Numbered from the stretch's first letter, positions 32,391 to 44,339 are shown. The stretch is 64,000 nt of DNA from Neoarius graeffei (GCF_027579695.1 NC_083578.1:3053960-3117959), one strand, 5' to 3'. Notes: generated by a model not told the origin, from the letters alone. Numbers and translations are program-made.

Positions 32391-35300
32391 CATACACGTT
32401 TTCTCTGTTTGTGGTGTCTCATATTTTTTCTTATCATCAAACACTCAAATGTCACAGGACCTAGAAAGTAAAAAGTCAAAACATTTCAGATGAGCCGTGT
32501 TTGGGTTTCAGCTTTGGATCTAATCGCGAGTTCTGATTTGCTTTTCCTCTGATCCAGTCGACAGGAGATAAAGTGCTCAGTAAAGTTCTTCCAGACATTG
32601 GCAAGGTCTTCAGGTTGGAGGTGGTTCTGGACCAGCAGCCTGACAATCTGTATGAGGAGCTGGTGGAGAACATGGAGCGCATGGGCGAGTGGAACCCCAA
32701 CGTCAAACAAGTCAAGGTGAGAAGACTCCATTAGTGTTTCATGTCCAATCATTGGTTCATCAGAGCTGTGAGACTAATCTAAGCAGACTATAAGTGACAC
32801 TACAATGTCACTCTAATCATATTGTCACTTTAATTTTATCCATGCTTCATTTTATTTATTTGCCATATTTTATCTGCTGCTTTTTAAAATTTTTTTTACT
32901 TTGTTACTGGCAGCAGGTCTGCCATTGTACATTGTACATAATACGCTGTTTGTTTGGGTTTTTTTTGCCCACCCACTTTTGTGATTTTATTCTTTTTGTG
33001 ATTTCATTCTCTTGGTACCGCTCTTCGCCCTTCTAATTGCCCTTCGGGGATAAATAAAGTTTTGTCTGTCTCTCTGATGACAAGTCATGACAGCTAACAG
33101 CCTCCAGTTTGTCCTCTTACGAATGTCAGCGCATGGCTCAATGTTCAGGCGCTCACTGGTCCATCAACAGAATCATTCCAGGACGAGTCGACTGAGTGAA
33201 ATTATTCCCAGGACACTGAATCTGAATCAGAGTCAATTTGAATCACTTCTAACATGCAAAACATATTTAGTGATTTTTTTTAAATGGAGAAATATTAAAT
33301 ATTCTTCAGCTCAGCATTCTTTTTTTGGTAATTTTTTTAAAGCACAAATGTCATAATTCCTCTTTGGAACATAAATTCCACTTCTTAATTTATTTTCATT
33401 TAAAGCGATGAAGTTAATGGAGTTAAAGTTATGACCGAAGTTATGAGCCAAGACACGGCGTCGTCATTTCATAGCATAGCAGTTAGCTAAATAACTAAAG
33501 CTCTATTTTATCAGTTAAACAATACGCGATGTACATCTGCATGAAACAACAAACAAACTAGCATTACCTTACTTAGTATTGCTAGAATATCATTTAGTAA
33601 GCCGTTAATAAACGTAGTGAATACAGGATGTGACTTGGCTTTAAGTTATTCTGTCATGAGGGAAACATTTAGCATGGACAGAGAGCGAGAATGTCCTAGC
33701 ATAGCTGCTAGCTAACGTGTTTAAGTTGTGTGCTAATGGTTAGCAAGTGGATTAGCTGTCATAATAAGTTGGAAGATTATTCAGTACACGACAAACAAAC
33801 AAATAAATAAATAATTATTAATGATTGGTGTTTACAGGAAGTGAACTGATTTTGCATTTCAGAGCATAGCGGCTAGCTAAATAGCTTAGCAAGTAAAAAC
33901 CAGCACTAAGCTAGTTAAGTATATAACAACCTTTACTGTACATGTCTGTACTGTATGTTAATGCTGCTGGAGGTTTTAATTTGAGAAATCAGATCTCTGT
34001 GTTTCTCAGATCCTACAGAAGATCAATCAGGACACCATGGTGACCCACGAGGTTTCGGCGGAGACCCCGGGGAATGTGGTGGGTCCGCGGGATTTTGTTA
34101 GTGTGCGCTGTACTAAACGCCGAGGCTCAACCTGCTTCCTGGCTGGGATGGCGACCCAACATCCCAGCATGCCTGAACAGAAGGGCTTCATTCGGTGGGT
34201 TTAAAAATACAACTTAAATTTCTAATACGTACAAAACACGGCTCATATCCAGGAAGTGATGTAAGGTCCACTAATTCAGTTGTTTGCATTAAATCCCTCA
34301 GAGCGGAGAACGGGCCAACATGCATCGTGATGAAGCCGAGCGCAAATGATCCCAACAAGACAAAGTTCACCTGGTTACTCAGTTTAGACCTGAAGGTATG
34401 ACTACCCCAGATTTATTTAACTTTCTACATTTAGCTCATGCTATATTTAGTTAGTACAATTATTTAATATGGCTAAAAATATCATTTAGTGAGTTGGAGA
34501 GTTTGTGGAGCTTGTGTTTTGACCAATCAGCAACATTTCACAGGGAAAGCAAGCTCTGAAGAAGAACTAAAAAATAGTTCCTGAAAATGTTCCTGTGTTC
34601 CTCAACAGGTTCTGAGCGAATTAAACTATTTCAGTGCTCCTGAGTTCTTGAACAGATTGTGTGGTTTCTAAAAAAGGTTCCTAGAATGCTGTAGAAGTCC
34701 CTGACTTCTGAAAAAATCCTGGGTTCCTGAAAAGGTTCTTGTGTTCTTCATGTTCTTAAAGAGACTCGTGGTTGCTTAGATGAACCAACAAACAATTCAT
34801 AGCTTTTCTGAGAGTCCCTGAAAATCCTTCTGGGTACCTGAAAACATTCTGGGGTTCTCAAAAGTGTTACAGAAAAGTTTTGTCCCTTCTTGAAAAAGTA
34901 CCTGTGTTTTTTTTTTTTTTTTAATGTTTCTGGGTTCCTAAAAAGGTTCCTGTGCTCCCAAAAATATCTCTGGGTTTGAAAAAAGTTCCTAACTGAAAAA
35001 AATTGGGTTGTAATTAATTTCACTTGGATTCCTGAAAAAGTTCCTGTGTTTCTGAGAATCCTTCTCTGTTCCTGAAAAGGTTCTTGTGTTTCTGAGAATC
35101 CTTCTCAGGTTCCTGAAAAGGTTCCTGTGTTTCTGAGAATCCTTCTCAGGTTCCTGAAAAAGTTCCTGTGTTTCTGAGAATCCTTCTCAGGTTCCTGAAA
35201 AGGTTCCTGTGTTTGAGAATCCTTCTCAGGTTCCTGAAAAGGTTCCTGTGTTTATGAGAATCCTTCTCTGTTCCTGAAAAATTCCTTCCTTCCTAAAAAA

Positions 35301-35688
35301 AAGTACGTATGTTCCTAAAATTATCCTTGAAAAGGTTCCATATCTTTTGTTAAAGGTTCCTCATGCCCTAAAAAGGCTCTTGCAGTGGAAATATCTCAAA
35401 CATGGCTGAATATAAACATTTCTTGAGATTTCCAGGTGGTTTGGTTGAGCAGTTACAACACGCTTCTGAGGTGTGATGAGAAGTTGATGAGAACGTGTTA
35501 TAAACCAGGTTTTGGAGCTCAGAATTTAATGAGATAATGTATAATGTATATTTTACTCTCTTTTTCAGGGCTGGATTCCCAAAACCGTGATCAATCGAGT
35601 TCTCTCTCAGACCCAGTTGGACTTTGCTAATCATCTCCGAGACAGAATGGCTAACAACAACAGCACGGAGGCAGTGATGGCTTGCTGA
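30691..35688 (+). CDS. star: Steroidogenic acute regulatory protein (StAR, STARD1), seven exons
   Basis: Moves cholesterol to the inner mitochondrial membrane, the rate-limiting step of steroid hormone synthesis. Exons: 30691-30754, 31807-31914, 32214-32341, 32558-32716, 34010-34194, 34302-34395, 35569-35688 (TGA). All junctions are GT-AG and in frame; the sum is 858 bases, 285 residues, the normal StAR length. Residues 1-57 form a basic mitochondrial targeting region ([15 protein letters not shown]). IRRRSSLL (S55) and KRRGSTC (S193) are at the places of the mammalian PKA sites Ser57 and Ser195. The START domain carries [27 protein letters not shown] and [17 protein letters not shown]167 and R186, the pair lining the cholesterol pocket (human E169/R188), are kept. 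Only one copy is present here, so star versus the fish paralogue star2 needs a tree. No damage seen. Confidence 0.97.
31251..31757. repeat. About 500-bp interspersed repeat (second, uninterrupted copy) in star intron 1
   Basis: Matches the split copy in the GRK intron at 8461-8571 and 10043-10430. It ends about 50 bases before star exon 2, just as the GRK copy ends about 75 bases before a GRK exon. Built from GAATCTGAATCAGTTGACTC-like pieces. The position where the GRK copy is interrupted by a transposon reads GAGCACTCAATG here. Confidence 0.82.
32142..32212. repeat. (GT)n microsatellite forming the acceptor region of star exon 3
   Basis: About 35 GT units, ending directly in GTGTAG at the 3' splice site (32213). 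The donor at the other end of the same exon also runs into GTGAGTGTGTGTGTG and then an (AG)n tract (32342-32385). Confidence 0.96.
32717..34009. other. star intron 4
   Basis: 1.3 kb with no coding signal. It holds a short diverged GAATCTGAATCAGAGTC piece at 33185-33250 and several GCTAGCTAA motifs (33470-33900), and ends with TTTCTCAG. Confidence 0.8.
35020..35290. repeat. 41-bp minisatellite in the last star intron
   Basis: About six tandem units of GGTTCCTGTGTTTCTGAGAA then TCCTTCTCAGGTTCCTGAAAA between exons 6 and 7. Looser TTCCTGAAAAGG pieces extend on both sides from about 34560 to 35370. Confidence 0.9.
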
Positions 35689-36870
35689 CATCATACCTAA
35701 ATACACACACGGCAAGCTCTGATTAGGGATTAAACTCCGCCCACTCATAATATCACTTATTATGACATCACAAGTTGAGTGTAAGAGAAGACAGAGCTGG
35801 AGTATGTACGTGTATTCGCTCTGAGAACTACACAACCTGCATATCTGAGTTAATAGTTAAGGCATAACACTCACATACAGCACCAGACTTTACAGTTAAT
35901 CCAAACTCGATTTTCCTCAGCTGCTATTAAACAGGAAGTCTAACATTCCGACGTTTATTTATTTCGAAGATTTTTGCTAATTCCTATCGCATGTTTTATG
36001 GAACAGCTTGGAACCAAATGCAAACAATCAGACAACACATGACTGCACTGAACCTGTGAGGTTAATGTAGCCAACAAGTAATAGAGGTCTATAGCTTCTA
36101 GTTCTTGAAAAGCTTCCTGGGTTCCTGTAAGAAGGTTCCTGGGTTCCTAAACAAGAACTCATTACTAGGTTCTGTGGTCCTGAAAGGTTTCATAGCTGCT
36201 AAAAAAAAAAAAACTAATTCTGGGTTCTTGGGATCCCCTACGCCTGAGTCTCTCAGTTTCTAACAAGTAACAGAAGTCTATGGCCTCCAGTTTAGCGTCA
36301 CACATCGGAACTGTTTGTTCAAAACAATTAACAAAAACTTAATTATTATTAGGAAAAACAACCACTATAAGGATCACCGTTATATATAAAAATAAGTAAA
36401 ATAACATTCATCACAGCGATAAAAACGGTCTCCATTTTGAAGCTGAATCACTTCTGGGACTTGTCTGGGGGCGTGGCTTATGATTTGAAGGCGGAGCTGC
36501 TCATTAGAAGTGATTTGCATGATAATTTCACTTTTTTTAATATTAAACCCTTTTATATTAAAATCTCTGATTTAGATTCATTGTGTTAGGAATCAATTAA
36601 GTCGACTCAGTTGATTTGTAGTTGACTCTGTTAGAGTTTGTGACAGATTACACCATGCTAAACTGAGAGCATTCGTAGTTTTACATTAGCCTCATAGTTT
36701 CAGTGCAACACCAAAGACCGAACATGTCAGGGTTGATCAGTTACACTGAAGGCATGAAAGATCAGAAGTATTTGGAGCCATTTCCCCCCTTTTATAGACG
36801 TTGTAATATTGTTTATTGAGTCTATTTTTATTCCAAACCATATTCCTCCTGATTCCAAGCTGCTATTGTA
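35689..36870 (+). other. star 3' flank / probable 3' UTR
   Basis: No coding signal. Only ATTAAA variants (for example 35728, 36542) occur before the decayed Tc1 element. A canonical AATAAA stands at 38516-38521, beyond that element, so the transcript end is unresolved. A diverged GATTCA-type repeat piece lies at 36565-36640. Confidence 0.5.
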
Positions 36871-38441
36871 CAACCCCAAATCAGATAAAGTTGGGACGCT
36901 ATGTTGAAATTGAAATTAAAACTCAAAACAATGACTTGTAAATAATCTTTGACCTGTATTGCACTAAAAACAATACAACAGCACATTATTTGATATTTTA
37001 CCTCATGATTTTTTTTCCCCAAAATAAACACTCATTTCAATTTTGATTCTTGCAACACATTTTAAAAAAGTCGGGACGGTAAAGCATTTCTCACTTTATA
37101 ATGTTCCCGTTCCTTCTCCCAACACTTAAAAGCTGTTTATGGACGGAAGACTCCAAGTGATGAAGTGTTTCAGGTGTTATTTTTGTCCCGTTCTTCCTGT
37201 AAACAGGTCTTAAGGTGTGTAACAGTTCGGGGTCGTCACTGTCATATTTTTCATTTCTAAATTCTCCACACATTCTCTATTGGGGATGGAGGGGACACGC
37301 CCTCTTCTTCCACAGCCACGCCTTTGTAATGTGAGCAGAATGTGGTTTTGCATCGTCTTGTTGAAATCTCCCTGGAAAAGACGTCGTCTTGAAGACAACA
37401 GATGTTGCTCCAAAATCTCAGTGTACTTTTCTGCATTAATGCTCCATCACAGAAGTGTAAGTTACCTTCGCTAAGGGCACTGACCCAACACCATACCATG
37501 ACACACACTGGCTTCTGGACTTGTTCTTGCTAACAGTCTGGATGGTCCTTTTCGTCTTCAGAGCACACAGAGTCCGTTTCTTCCAAAAAAAGACCTGGAA
37601 TATTGATCCATCTGACCACAATACCCGTTCCCACTGTGTGATGGTCCGTCCCAGACGCCTCCGAGCCCAGAGAAGTCAACGGCACTTCTGGACATGGTTA
37701 ACATAAGGTTTCCTTTTTGCACAGTAAAGTTTTAACTGGTGTTTGTGGATATAACTCCGTATTGTAGCTTGATAAAGGTTTGCCAAAGTAATCCTGAGCC
37801 CATGTGGTTCTATCAGCTGTAGATGAATGACTGTTCTTGATGCCATCTGAAGGATCGGAGATCACGGGGGTTCAGATTAGGCTTGAGCCCTTTACACACT
37901 GAAATTCCTCCAGATTCCTTCAATGGTTTAATGATATTATGCACCGTAGAGGGTGAAATATCCAAATCCCTTCCTCTCTTTCTTTGAGGAACATTGTTTT
38001 TAAACATTTCAATAATTTCCTCACTCAGTTGTTGACAAACTGGAGATCCTCGTCTCGTCTTTACTCCTCAAAGACTCGGCCTTTCCTGGAGACTGATTTT
38101 GTACCAAATCATGGTTACAGTCACCTGTTGTCATCACCTGTTTCAAATCACATCATTATTTAATTGTTTTACCTCATTACTCGCCCTAAATTGCCCCGCC
38201 CCAACTTTTCTTGGAATGTGTTGCAGGTCTGAAACACAGGAATGGCTGTATATTAACAAATGAAATGAAGTTGACCAACAAAACATGAAATATCTTGGGT
38301 TCATTCTGGGTCTGCAATGAAATACAAGTCAAAGTACATTTAGAAAGCACTGCTTTTAAAATTGTATTTATTTATTTATGTATTTATTTATTTATTTTTT
38401 GTATTTTCCATATCGTCCCAACATTTTCTGATTTGGGTTTG
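36871..38441 (-). mobile_element. Decayed Tc1-like transposon with transposase pseudogene
   Basis: Ends CAACCCCAAATCAGATAAAG (left) and TTTCTGATTTGGGTTTG (right) are inverted. The left flank is TA and the right flank TG, a mutated TA. Minus-strand transposase pieces are spread over several frames: [19 protein letters not shown] (about 37960), MWSDGSIFQVFFWKKR (about 37610), MVWCWVSALSEGNLHFCDG (about 37490) and SPPSPIENVWRI (about 37260). Frameshifts and stops break all of them. It belongs to a different Tc1 subfamily from the two intact copies and is much older. Confidence 0.88.
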
Positions 38442-38966
38442 TGTTTTTGAGAAAAGTTACATATTTATTTTGCCTGTATGTGATTCTGTAACTGCATGTC
38501 TGTTAAATAAAATATATAAACCATCAAACTGTCTCTGTTAGAAGTGGATATATTTCAGGGAGAGTGAGAAGAGTGTTGTTCGGTCTAAAGTCTGATTTTC
38601 CTACTTGGATAAAGTTTTCTTATTTACTCAAATGTCAGGAAAAACATATAAAACTAACAGTTTAACTTAAAAAAAAAGGTCCCAATCCAAAATGTCCACA
38701 TTTTTCTTGATTAGTTTGCCATTAGAGCTACAAGCTTAACAATGCTAGCAAGTAATGCTAATCTATGTCACTCATACTTTCTTAGCTAGCATGCTAGCAT
38801 CATTTCGGCTTGGTTTGTGCTTTATTGTGAACTCAGAGTGCTGTGTTTATGAATCATCAAAATAATTACCCAAGAAAAAAGCCCATGGTAGAGAAGCAGT
38901 TAGCTAATGCTGTCTAAACCACAAGACGTTCTCTGTTATGATGCCTGCGGCTCAGTGTGAAGCTGT

Positions 38967-40251
38967 CAGAGGTGGGCGAAGTACTCAACTTCAGTACTTA
39001 AGTGAAAGTACAGATACTACTGGTCAAATGTTACTCCGCTACAAGTGAAAGTTGCATGTTCAAAACTCTACTTAAGTGAAAGTACTGAAGTACTTGCTTT
39101 AAAAAATACTTAAGTATTAAAGTACAATTTGAAATTGCATTTGTTTCTTATACTTAAGAGGTATGCCTGACTAGCTTGTAGAAGCTGCAGAATAAGGAAC
39201 AATAGAATGTTACAGAATGAAGCAATCCAAATGAAATAGAAAATGTTTATTTTCCATCAATACTGCTCATTTAAAATGAAAATGGTGATAACATTGCCCA
39301 TTAGGCACAGAATCATGGGTCATATTTGAATTTGTTATGCATACACCTATTGTGTACACAAAGGCTGAAATGCATCCCTATGGAGAACACCACTTTCAGC
39401 CTGAAAACTGACACTATTATCCCAGCGGTCACCGACTATAAAACTTGAAATTTCACCAACTTAACCAACATAAAAAATTAAAAAGGCATATTGTTTGTTT
39501 ATTGGCAAGGTCTAAGAGTAAGATCTGTTTTTGATTTTTTTTGGGGATTAAACGGATTAAGTAAAACAAAAAAACAAGTGCCAGCTAATGACAAACAAAA
39601 AAAATCCTGCCATCTCCATCAACTCTGCTTGAAGACAGGAAAAATGTGACCTTTTCAAGGGTCTCTAGCAGATATACATTTGTGTACTGGCTGTATAAAT
39701 CAATGTACATTTAAACTGGTTTGACATTTAAACTAAACAGACAGCTGTTAATGCAACAAACAATTTATCACATGTCCAACAGTGACAATCTACTCAACAG
39801 GTAGCCATTTAAGTAAACAGAACACACATGGCTAGTGTTTACATTATAGAGTCAGATGCATCAAATCTCAATTGTCAAGTCAGTCGAAGTTGTAAAAGTC
39901 CTTATTCAACTTAAGCAGAAGCTGATTCTCAAAGTTGCGGGAGCTGATGGCTGCCCGCTTTGGCCTGAAGATCAAGCCAGCTGCACTAAAAAGCCTCTCA
40001 CAAGCTGCAGAGGCAGGCAGGGCTGTGTTCAATTTAAGAGACAGGCTACATACAGCAGAATAAGCTGTTAACATGGTCACACCCTCAGCTGTACATGTAA
40101 GGTATGGCCATGGATGTGCTTGCTCATATGAGCATCCGCCATCATCTCTATCTTCGTCCATCTCGCAGTAGGAAAAGAGATGGAAACGACTTTGAACTTG
40201 TTTTTATGGCCCACGCATAGACGTGATGCAGCCCTGATTAGTGATAGGCTC

Positions 40252-40288
<37 letters not shown>

Positions 40289-40481
40289 AGAGAAAGTAAC
40301 GAGTAACGAGAGCCTTAACAGAAATGTAGTGAAGTTAAAAGTATGGTATTTGTCATTCAGATGTAGTGAAGTGAAAGTCAAAGTATTTAAAAAAAAATAA
40401 ACTCAAGTGAAGTACAAATACTCAAAAACTGTACTTAAGTACAGTACTTAAGTAAATGTACTTCGTTACTGCCCGCCTCTG
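38967..40481 (-). mobile_element. hAT element, Tol2-like, internally deleted
   Basis: Ends CAGAGGTGGGCG and GCCCGCCTCTG, flanked by the perfect 8-base duplication GAAGCTGT (38959-38966 and 40482-40489). Subterminal regions are full of AAGTACT/GTACTTAAGT motifs, as in Tol2. The only coding remnant is the C-terminal dimerisation region on the minus strand. A run of 30 G lies at 40257-40286. Confidence 0.93.
39880..40161 (-). pseudogene. hAT transposase C-terminal (dimerisation) fragment
   Basis: The minus-strand frame carries LPASAACERLFSAAGLIF, then RPKRAAISSRNFENQLLLK. This is the classic hAT C-terminal motif in which the A/S-x-ERxFS signature is followed by K/R-R..L....E. The DDE core and BED finger are not found in the 1.5-kb element, so it cannot move on its own. 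Confidence 0.9.
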
Positions 40482-40745
40482 GAAGCTGTTGAATAAATTT
40501 TGGGATGTATTCAATGTTAGCAAAAACAAAACAAACAAAAAAAAATCCCACCAGCTCTCAGAAATCTTGCTAACTGCATCATTTGCAAATCAGTGAAAGG
40601 TGATTTTTGCTATTGCTTGACCGTGAGAATGGACGGTGCCAAAGTTGTGAGAAGTTGCTAAATTTGTTGTTAGTCACTAGATCAAAAAGGTCAAAAAGTG
40701 GCTAAATCTAGTGATAGGCAACATTTTGGCTCAACTACTTTCAGG

Positions 40746-41642
40746 TGGGGCGGTACAGTGGTGTAGTGGTTAGCACTGTCAAGTCAAGTCAAGTTTATTT
40801 GTATTGCGCTTTTAACAATAAACATTGTCGCAAAGCAGCTTTACAGAATTTGAATGACTTTAAACATGAGCTAATTTTATCCCTAATCTATCCCCAATGA
40901 TGAAGCCTGTGGCGACGATGGCAAGGAAAAACTCCCTCAGACGACATGAGGAAGAAACCTCGAGAGGAACCAGACTCAAAAGGGAACCCATCCTCATTTG
41001 GGCAACAACAGACAACATGACATTAACAGTCCGAACATAAAGTCAGCTTCGTTGATGCTATAAACCCCCCACCGATGGAAACCCGAGCGCAAAACCGTTC
41101 ACGACAACCGCAGCCCCAAAGTCAGCAAGTCAACTGCAGTCCCCAACTGCAAGAGTCCAGAGCATCCTCCAGGACCCTCAACTGTCCATATGGGGCCGCC
41201 CTCCACAGGAGCGATGCGATGAGACTCCAACCAGACACAGGGCACCAGGATGGATCCGGCAGGTCTGAGGAGCAGAAGACGTTCAGCATCTCGATCCAAG
41301 GACTGACACTGTCGCCTCACAGCAAGAAGGTTCTGGGTTCGAGCCCAGCGGCCGGCGAGGGCCTTTCTGTGCGGAGTTTGCATGTTCTCCCCATGTCCGT
41401 GTGGGTTTCCTCCGGGTGCTCCAGTTTCCCCCACAGTCCAAAGACATGCAGGTTAGGATAATTGGTGGCTCTAAATCGGCTGTGAGTTTCTGTGTGTCGC
41501 CCTGTGATGACCTGGCGACTTGTCCAGGCTGTATCCCGCCTTTCGCCCGTAGTCAGCTGGGATAGGATCCCGCTTGCCCGTGACCCTGTAGAACAGGATA
41601 AAGCAGCTAGAGATAATGAAAGGATGGATGGAAGGATGGATA
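40746..41642 (+). mobile_element. SINE (DANA/V-SINE type) split by a second repeat
   Basis: Head 40746-40780 (GTGGTGTAGTGGTTAGCACTGTC) and remainder 41307-41642 (CACTGTCGCCTCACAGC, core, tail AGATAATGAAAGGATGG) form one SINE. It is interrupted after CACTGTC by 40781-41306, and those seven bases are repeated at both sides of the insert. The B box GGTTCGAGCCC is in the right part. Confidence 0.88.
40781..41306 (+). mobile_element. 526-bp repeat inserted into the SINE
   Basis: Begins AAGTCAAGTCAAGTTTATTTG and then TATTGCGCTTTTAACAATAA, a start common in teleost repeats, as I recall it. Followed by the CAAAGCAGCTTTACAG and GGAAAAACTCCCTCAGACG pieces. Flanked by the 7-base duplication CACTGTC. 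No coding capacity that I recognise. Confidence 0.78.
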
Positions 41643-42033
41643 CTTTCAGGCGCGATGACATATTTTCCCCTCATGACTCAATGACGTTAACGTATTTTGA
41701 ACATACATAGAAACAAAAAAAACCAACAAATTGTATTTTATTTGTTATTTGAAGCAAATATATGAAGATTTCTGTGCTTATGGATAAGATATTGTGTGAC
41801 TGATTTGTGTGATATTATATTTCTTAGTTACATTAGCATCGTAGCATGTCATAAAGGCCCCTTTAACAACACGACATTCCATTAAACTGCCATTAGAGAC
41901 CCTGAGAAACACATTAGGAACCCTTATATAATGATTTTTACAGTGACTAAGAAAGCATACTGTTTACTTTTTTTTTTAAATAAAGGCATTTATTTCTACG
42001 CGTGTAGTTCAGATAATCGCCGACAAGTTCAAT

Positions 42034-42130
42034 ACCGGAAGTGCTTGACGCGATGAAAACTACAATTCCCATGAGGCATTGCGCAGCGTCGGAAAGGGAA
42101 GCTGAGATTGGAGGGGAGAAAGACAAGAAG
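42034..42130 (+). promoter_or_regulatory. elmod3 promoter and non-coding exon 1
   Basis: ACCGGAAGTG (42034-42043) is an ETS/GABP site, and ACTACAATTCCCATG with downstream GCATTGCG (about 42058-42082) fits the ZNF143/THAP11 motif. There is no TATA box. The purine-rich sequence after it ends at a donor, AAGAAG|GTAAAA (exon end 42130). These features are typical of a constitutive vertebrate promoter. Use as elmod3 exon 1 is inferred from position and strand. Confidence 0.62.
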
Positions 42131-43280
42131 GTAAAAATAACATGACAATATGAGTTTATTGTTTTGCTTTCGGTGTGTGTTTAGGCCGAGCGGGGTCCGG
42201 TTCGGTTCGGTTCGGTTCGGTGGTTATTTGCGTGTTAATGTGATTTCATTTTGAAAAACAGTCCTGTGTGAGCGCGAGGGCAGAAAGTTAGCCTGTTAGC
42301 CAAATCTGCAGTTATTAATGCGTGTTAATGTGAGTCGGTTATAATAAAGCTCATAAACACACGGATTAGTTTCAGGTTGAAGATGCGTTCGAGTGAAATT
42401 AAAGCTACAAAACATCCGGGTCAGTTGCATGACAACATGCATTTAAACAAACAAACAAACAAACAAACAAACATAAAATCCAGTATATTGTTTGTATTGA
42501 CACTAAAAGTGTGTGTTGAAGATAAAGTATAAATCTGTACATTTACACTTAAACCCATAATCCTGTCTTATTATTATTATTATTATTATTATTTATTTCT
42601 AAAGCAATGCACATTCATAAATAAATACATACTGTACAGTGCGTGCACGCGCACAGATTGTGTTCTGTATCCAGGTAACGGGCTTTTTTTTTCCCCCTTT
42701 GATATTTTAATGAGAAGTTTAAATCATCCGATGACGTCACCGCCGACCAATTGCTCATCAGTGCGACCCGGACGAGTCAATATGAGGAAATAAAAATGTC
42801 TCTGCAGTGCATCTGAGTGCAAAAATGGGAGAAAAAAACTGAAATGAGAAACACAGAGGTGATGTGAGGGTGTTTAATCACTTCCTGTGTGTGTGTTTTT
42901 TTTTCTTTCTGTTTGGAGAGAGATGACGTCATCCCTATAGAGAGCGGTGGGAGGGTGATAATGAGGTGTGTCCATGACGTCAGACTTGTGTTAGACAGTA
43001 AGCTGGTGTTCTGGATGAGGTGTGTGTTTTTTTTTTTTTAATATATTGTTTTTTTAAATGCTGTGTATGCATAGTAAACTGGGGAGGTGTGGTCTATATT
43101 TGCATATTAGCCCTTGATTGGCTTGATGTTTTGATGTAATAATGTATACTCTTTGTTTGCAATAGATGTCACTTCCGGTAGTGATCCGCCTCGTGATGTA
43201 TTCAGATTTCCAGCTGATGGTCAGGCTTCGTATTTGTTTGCAGTAATTTTGCAATGGTTTCTTCTGTTTCGCCTCCAAAT

Positions 43281-43500
43281 ATGTCAGATTGTTGCTCTGT
43301 ATTTGGATGTTCAAACCGATCAGATTGAGAAAAAGACAAAGAACCCAAAGAACTTGTGCACAAGGGTGAAAGAACGAAAAAAATCTCAAAAATACACCAC
43401 GGAAAACGGCTCATAAACCTTTCACTGTGTTTGAAATGAATCGAGAGTCCATGTGCTTGTGTTTGCGGCGATCGTTTTGTTAAAAGTACGTCCATCATGA
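43281..43500 (+). pseudogene. Broken THAP zinc-finger fragment
   Basis: From 43281 the frame reads MSDCCSVFGCSNRSD, a typical THAP start (C-x4-C), then hits TGA at 43326-43328. Continuing past it gives basic text (HKGERTKKISK) and later, after another stop, CACVCGDRFVKS, which matches the C-x2-H/D-x-F end of a THAP domain. The SINE at 43505 interrupts what follows. Likely a remnant of a THAP-bearing DNA transposon; the element ends were not found. Confidence 0.6.
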
Positions 43501-43504
43501 CGAG

Positions 43505-43879
43505 GCGGCACGGTGGTGTAGTGGTTAGCGCTGTCACCTCACAGCAAGAAGGTCCGGGTTCGAGCCCCGTGGCCGGCGAGGGCCTTTCTGTGTGGAGTTT
43601 GCATGTTCTCCCCGTGTCCGCGTGGGTTTCCTCCGGGTGCTCCGGTTTCCCCCACAGTCCAAAGACATGCAGGTTAGGTTAACTGGTGACTCTAAATTGA
43701 GCGTAGGTGTGAATGTGAGTGTGAATGGTTGTCTGTGTCTATGTGTCAGCCCTGTGATGACCTGGCGACTTGTCCAGGGTGAACCCCGCCTTTCGCCCGT
43801 AGTCAGCTGGGATAGGATCCAGCTCGCCTGCGACCCTGTAGAAGGATAAAGCGGCTACAGATAATGAGATGAGATGAGA
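43505..43879 (+). mobile_element. tRNA-derived SINE (DANA/V-SINE type), 12-bp target duplication
   Basis: Begins GCGGCACGGTGGTGTAGTGG, with A box, B box GGTTCGAGCCC and the conserved core, and ends GATAATGAGATGAGATGAGA. Flanked by CATCATGACGAG on both sides (43493-43504 and 43880-43891). Sits in elmod3 intron 1 in the sense orientation. Confidence 0.96.
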
Positions 43880-44339
43880 CATCATGACGAGTTTTCTTAT
43901 GTTTTGGAGCTCCCTAAAACAAACCATTAATGAAATGATGAAACTAGTTTGTAGGTCAGCCTCGATTGAAACTCAAATGTTTTTTTTTTTCAGGTTGTCC
44001 AATGATGTCGATTAGTAAACCTGAGCTACGTTAGTTTGAAATGTCATGAAATAAAATGTAAGTTATCATTGCAAAAAATGCCTACAGCAGCTCCGACTCG
44101 AATCACACACTACACTTCAGCTTACGTTACTGACCCTCGCAAATATAAGACGATTATTGTCCTTTAGAAATCTTATTCTAACGTCAACGCCATCTTTGGT
44201 TGTTGCCCATCACTTGGAAACCGGAAGTGAACCAGGAGGCAAAAAGTCACGTGATTGCAAACAAAGAATTTGTTGTTGCATGTCCAACACTGGTGTAGTA
44301 GATGTTGTTGTTGTTTGTTTTTTTTAATTCTGCAGTGAT

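Noticed and set aside
41075-41710. Open frames on both strands around 41.1-41.7 kb (and similar at 43.6 and 50.3 kb)
   Set aside because: They are translations of SINE core and tail sequence.
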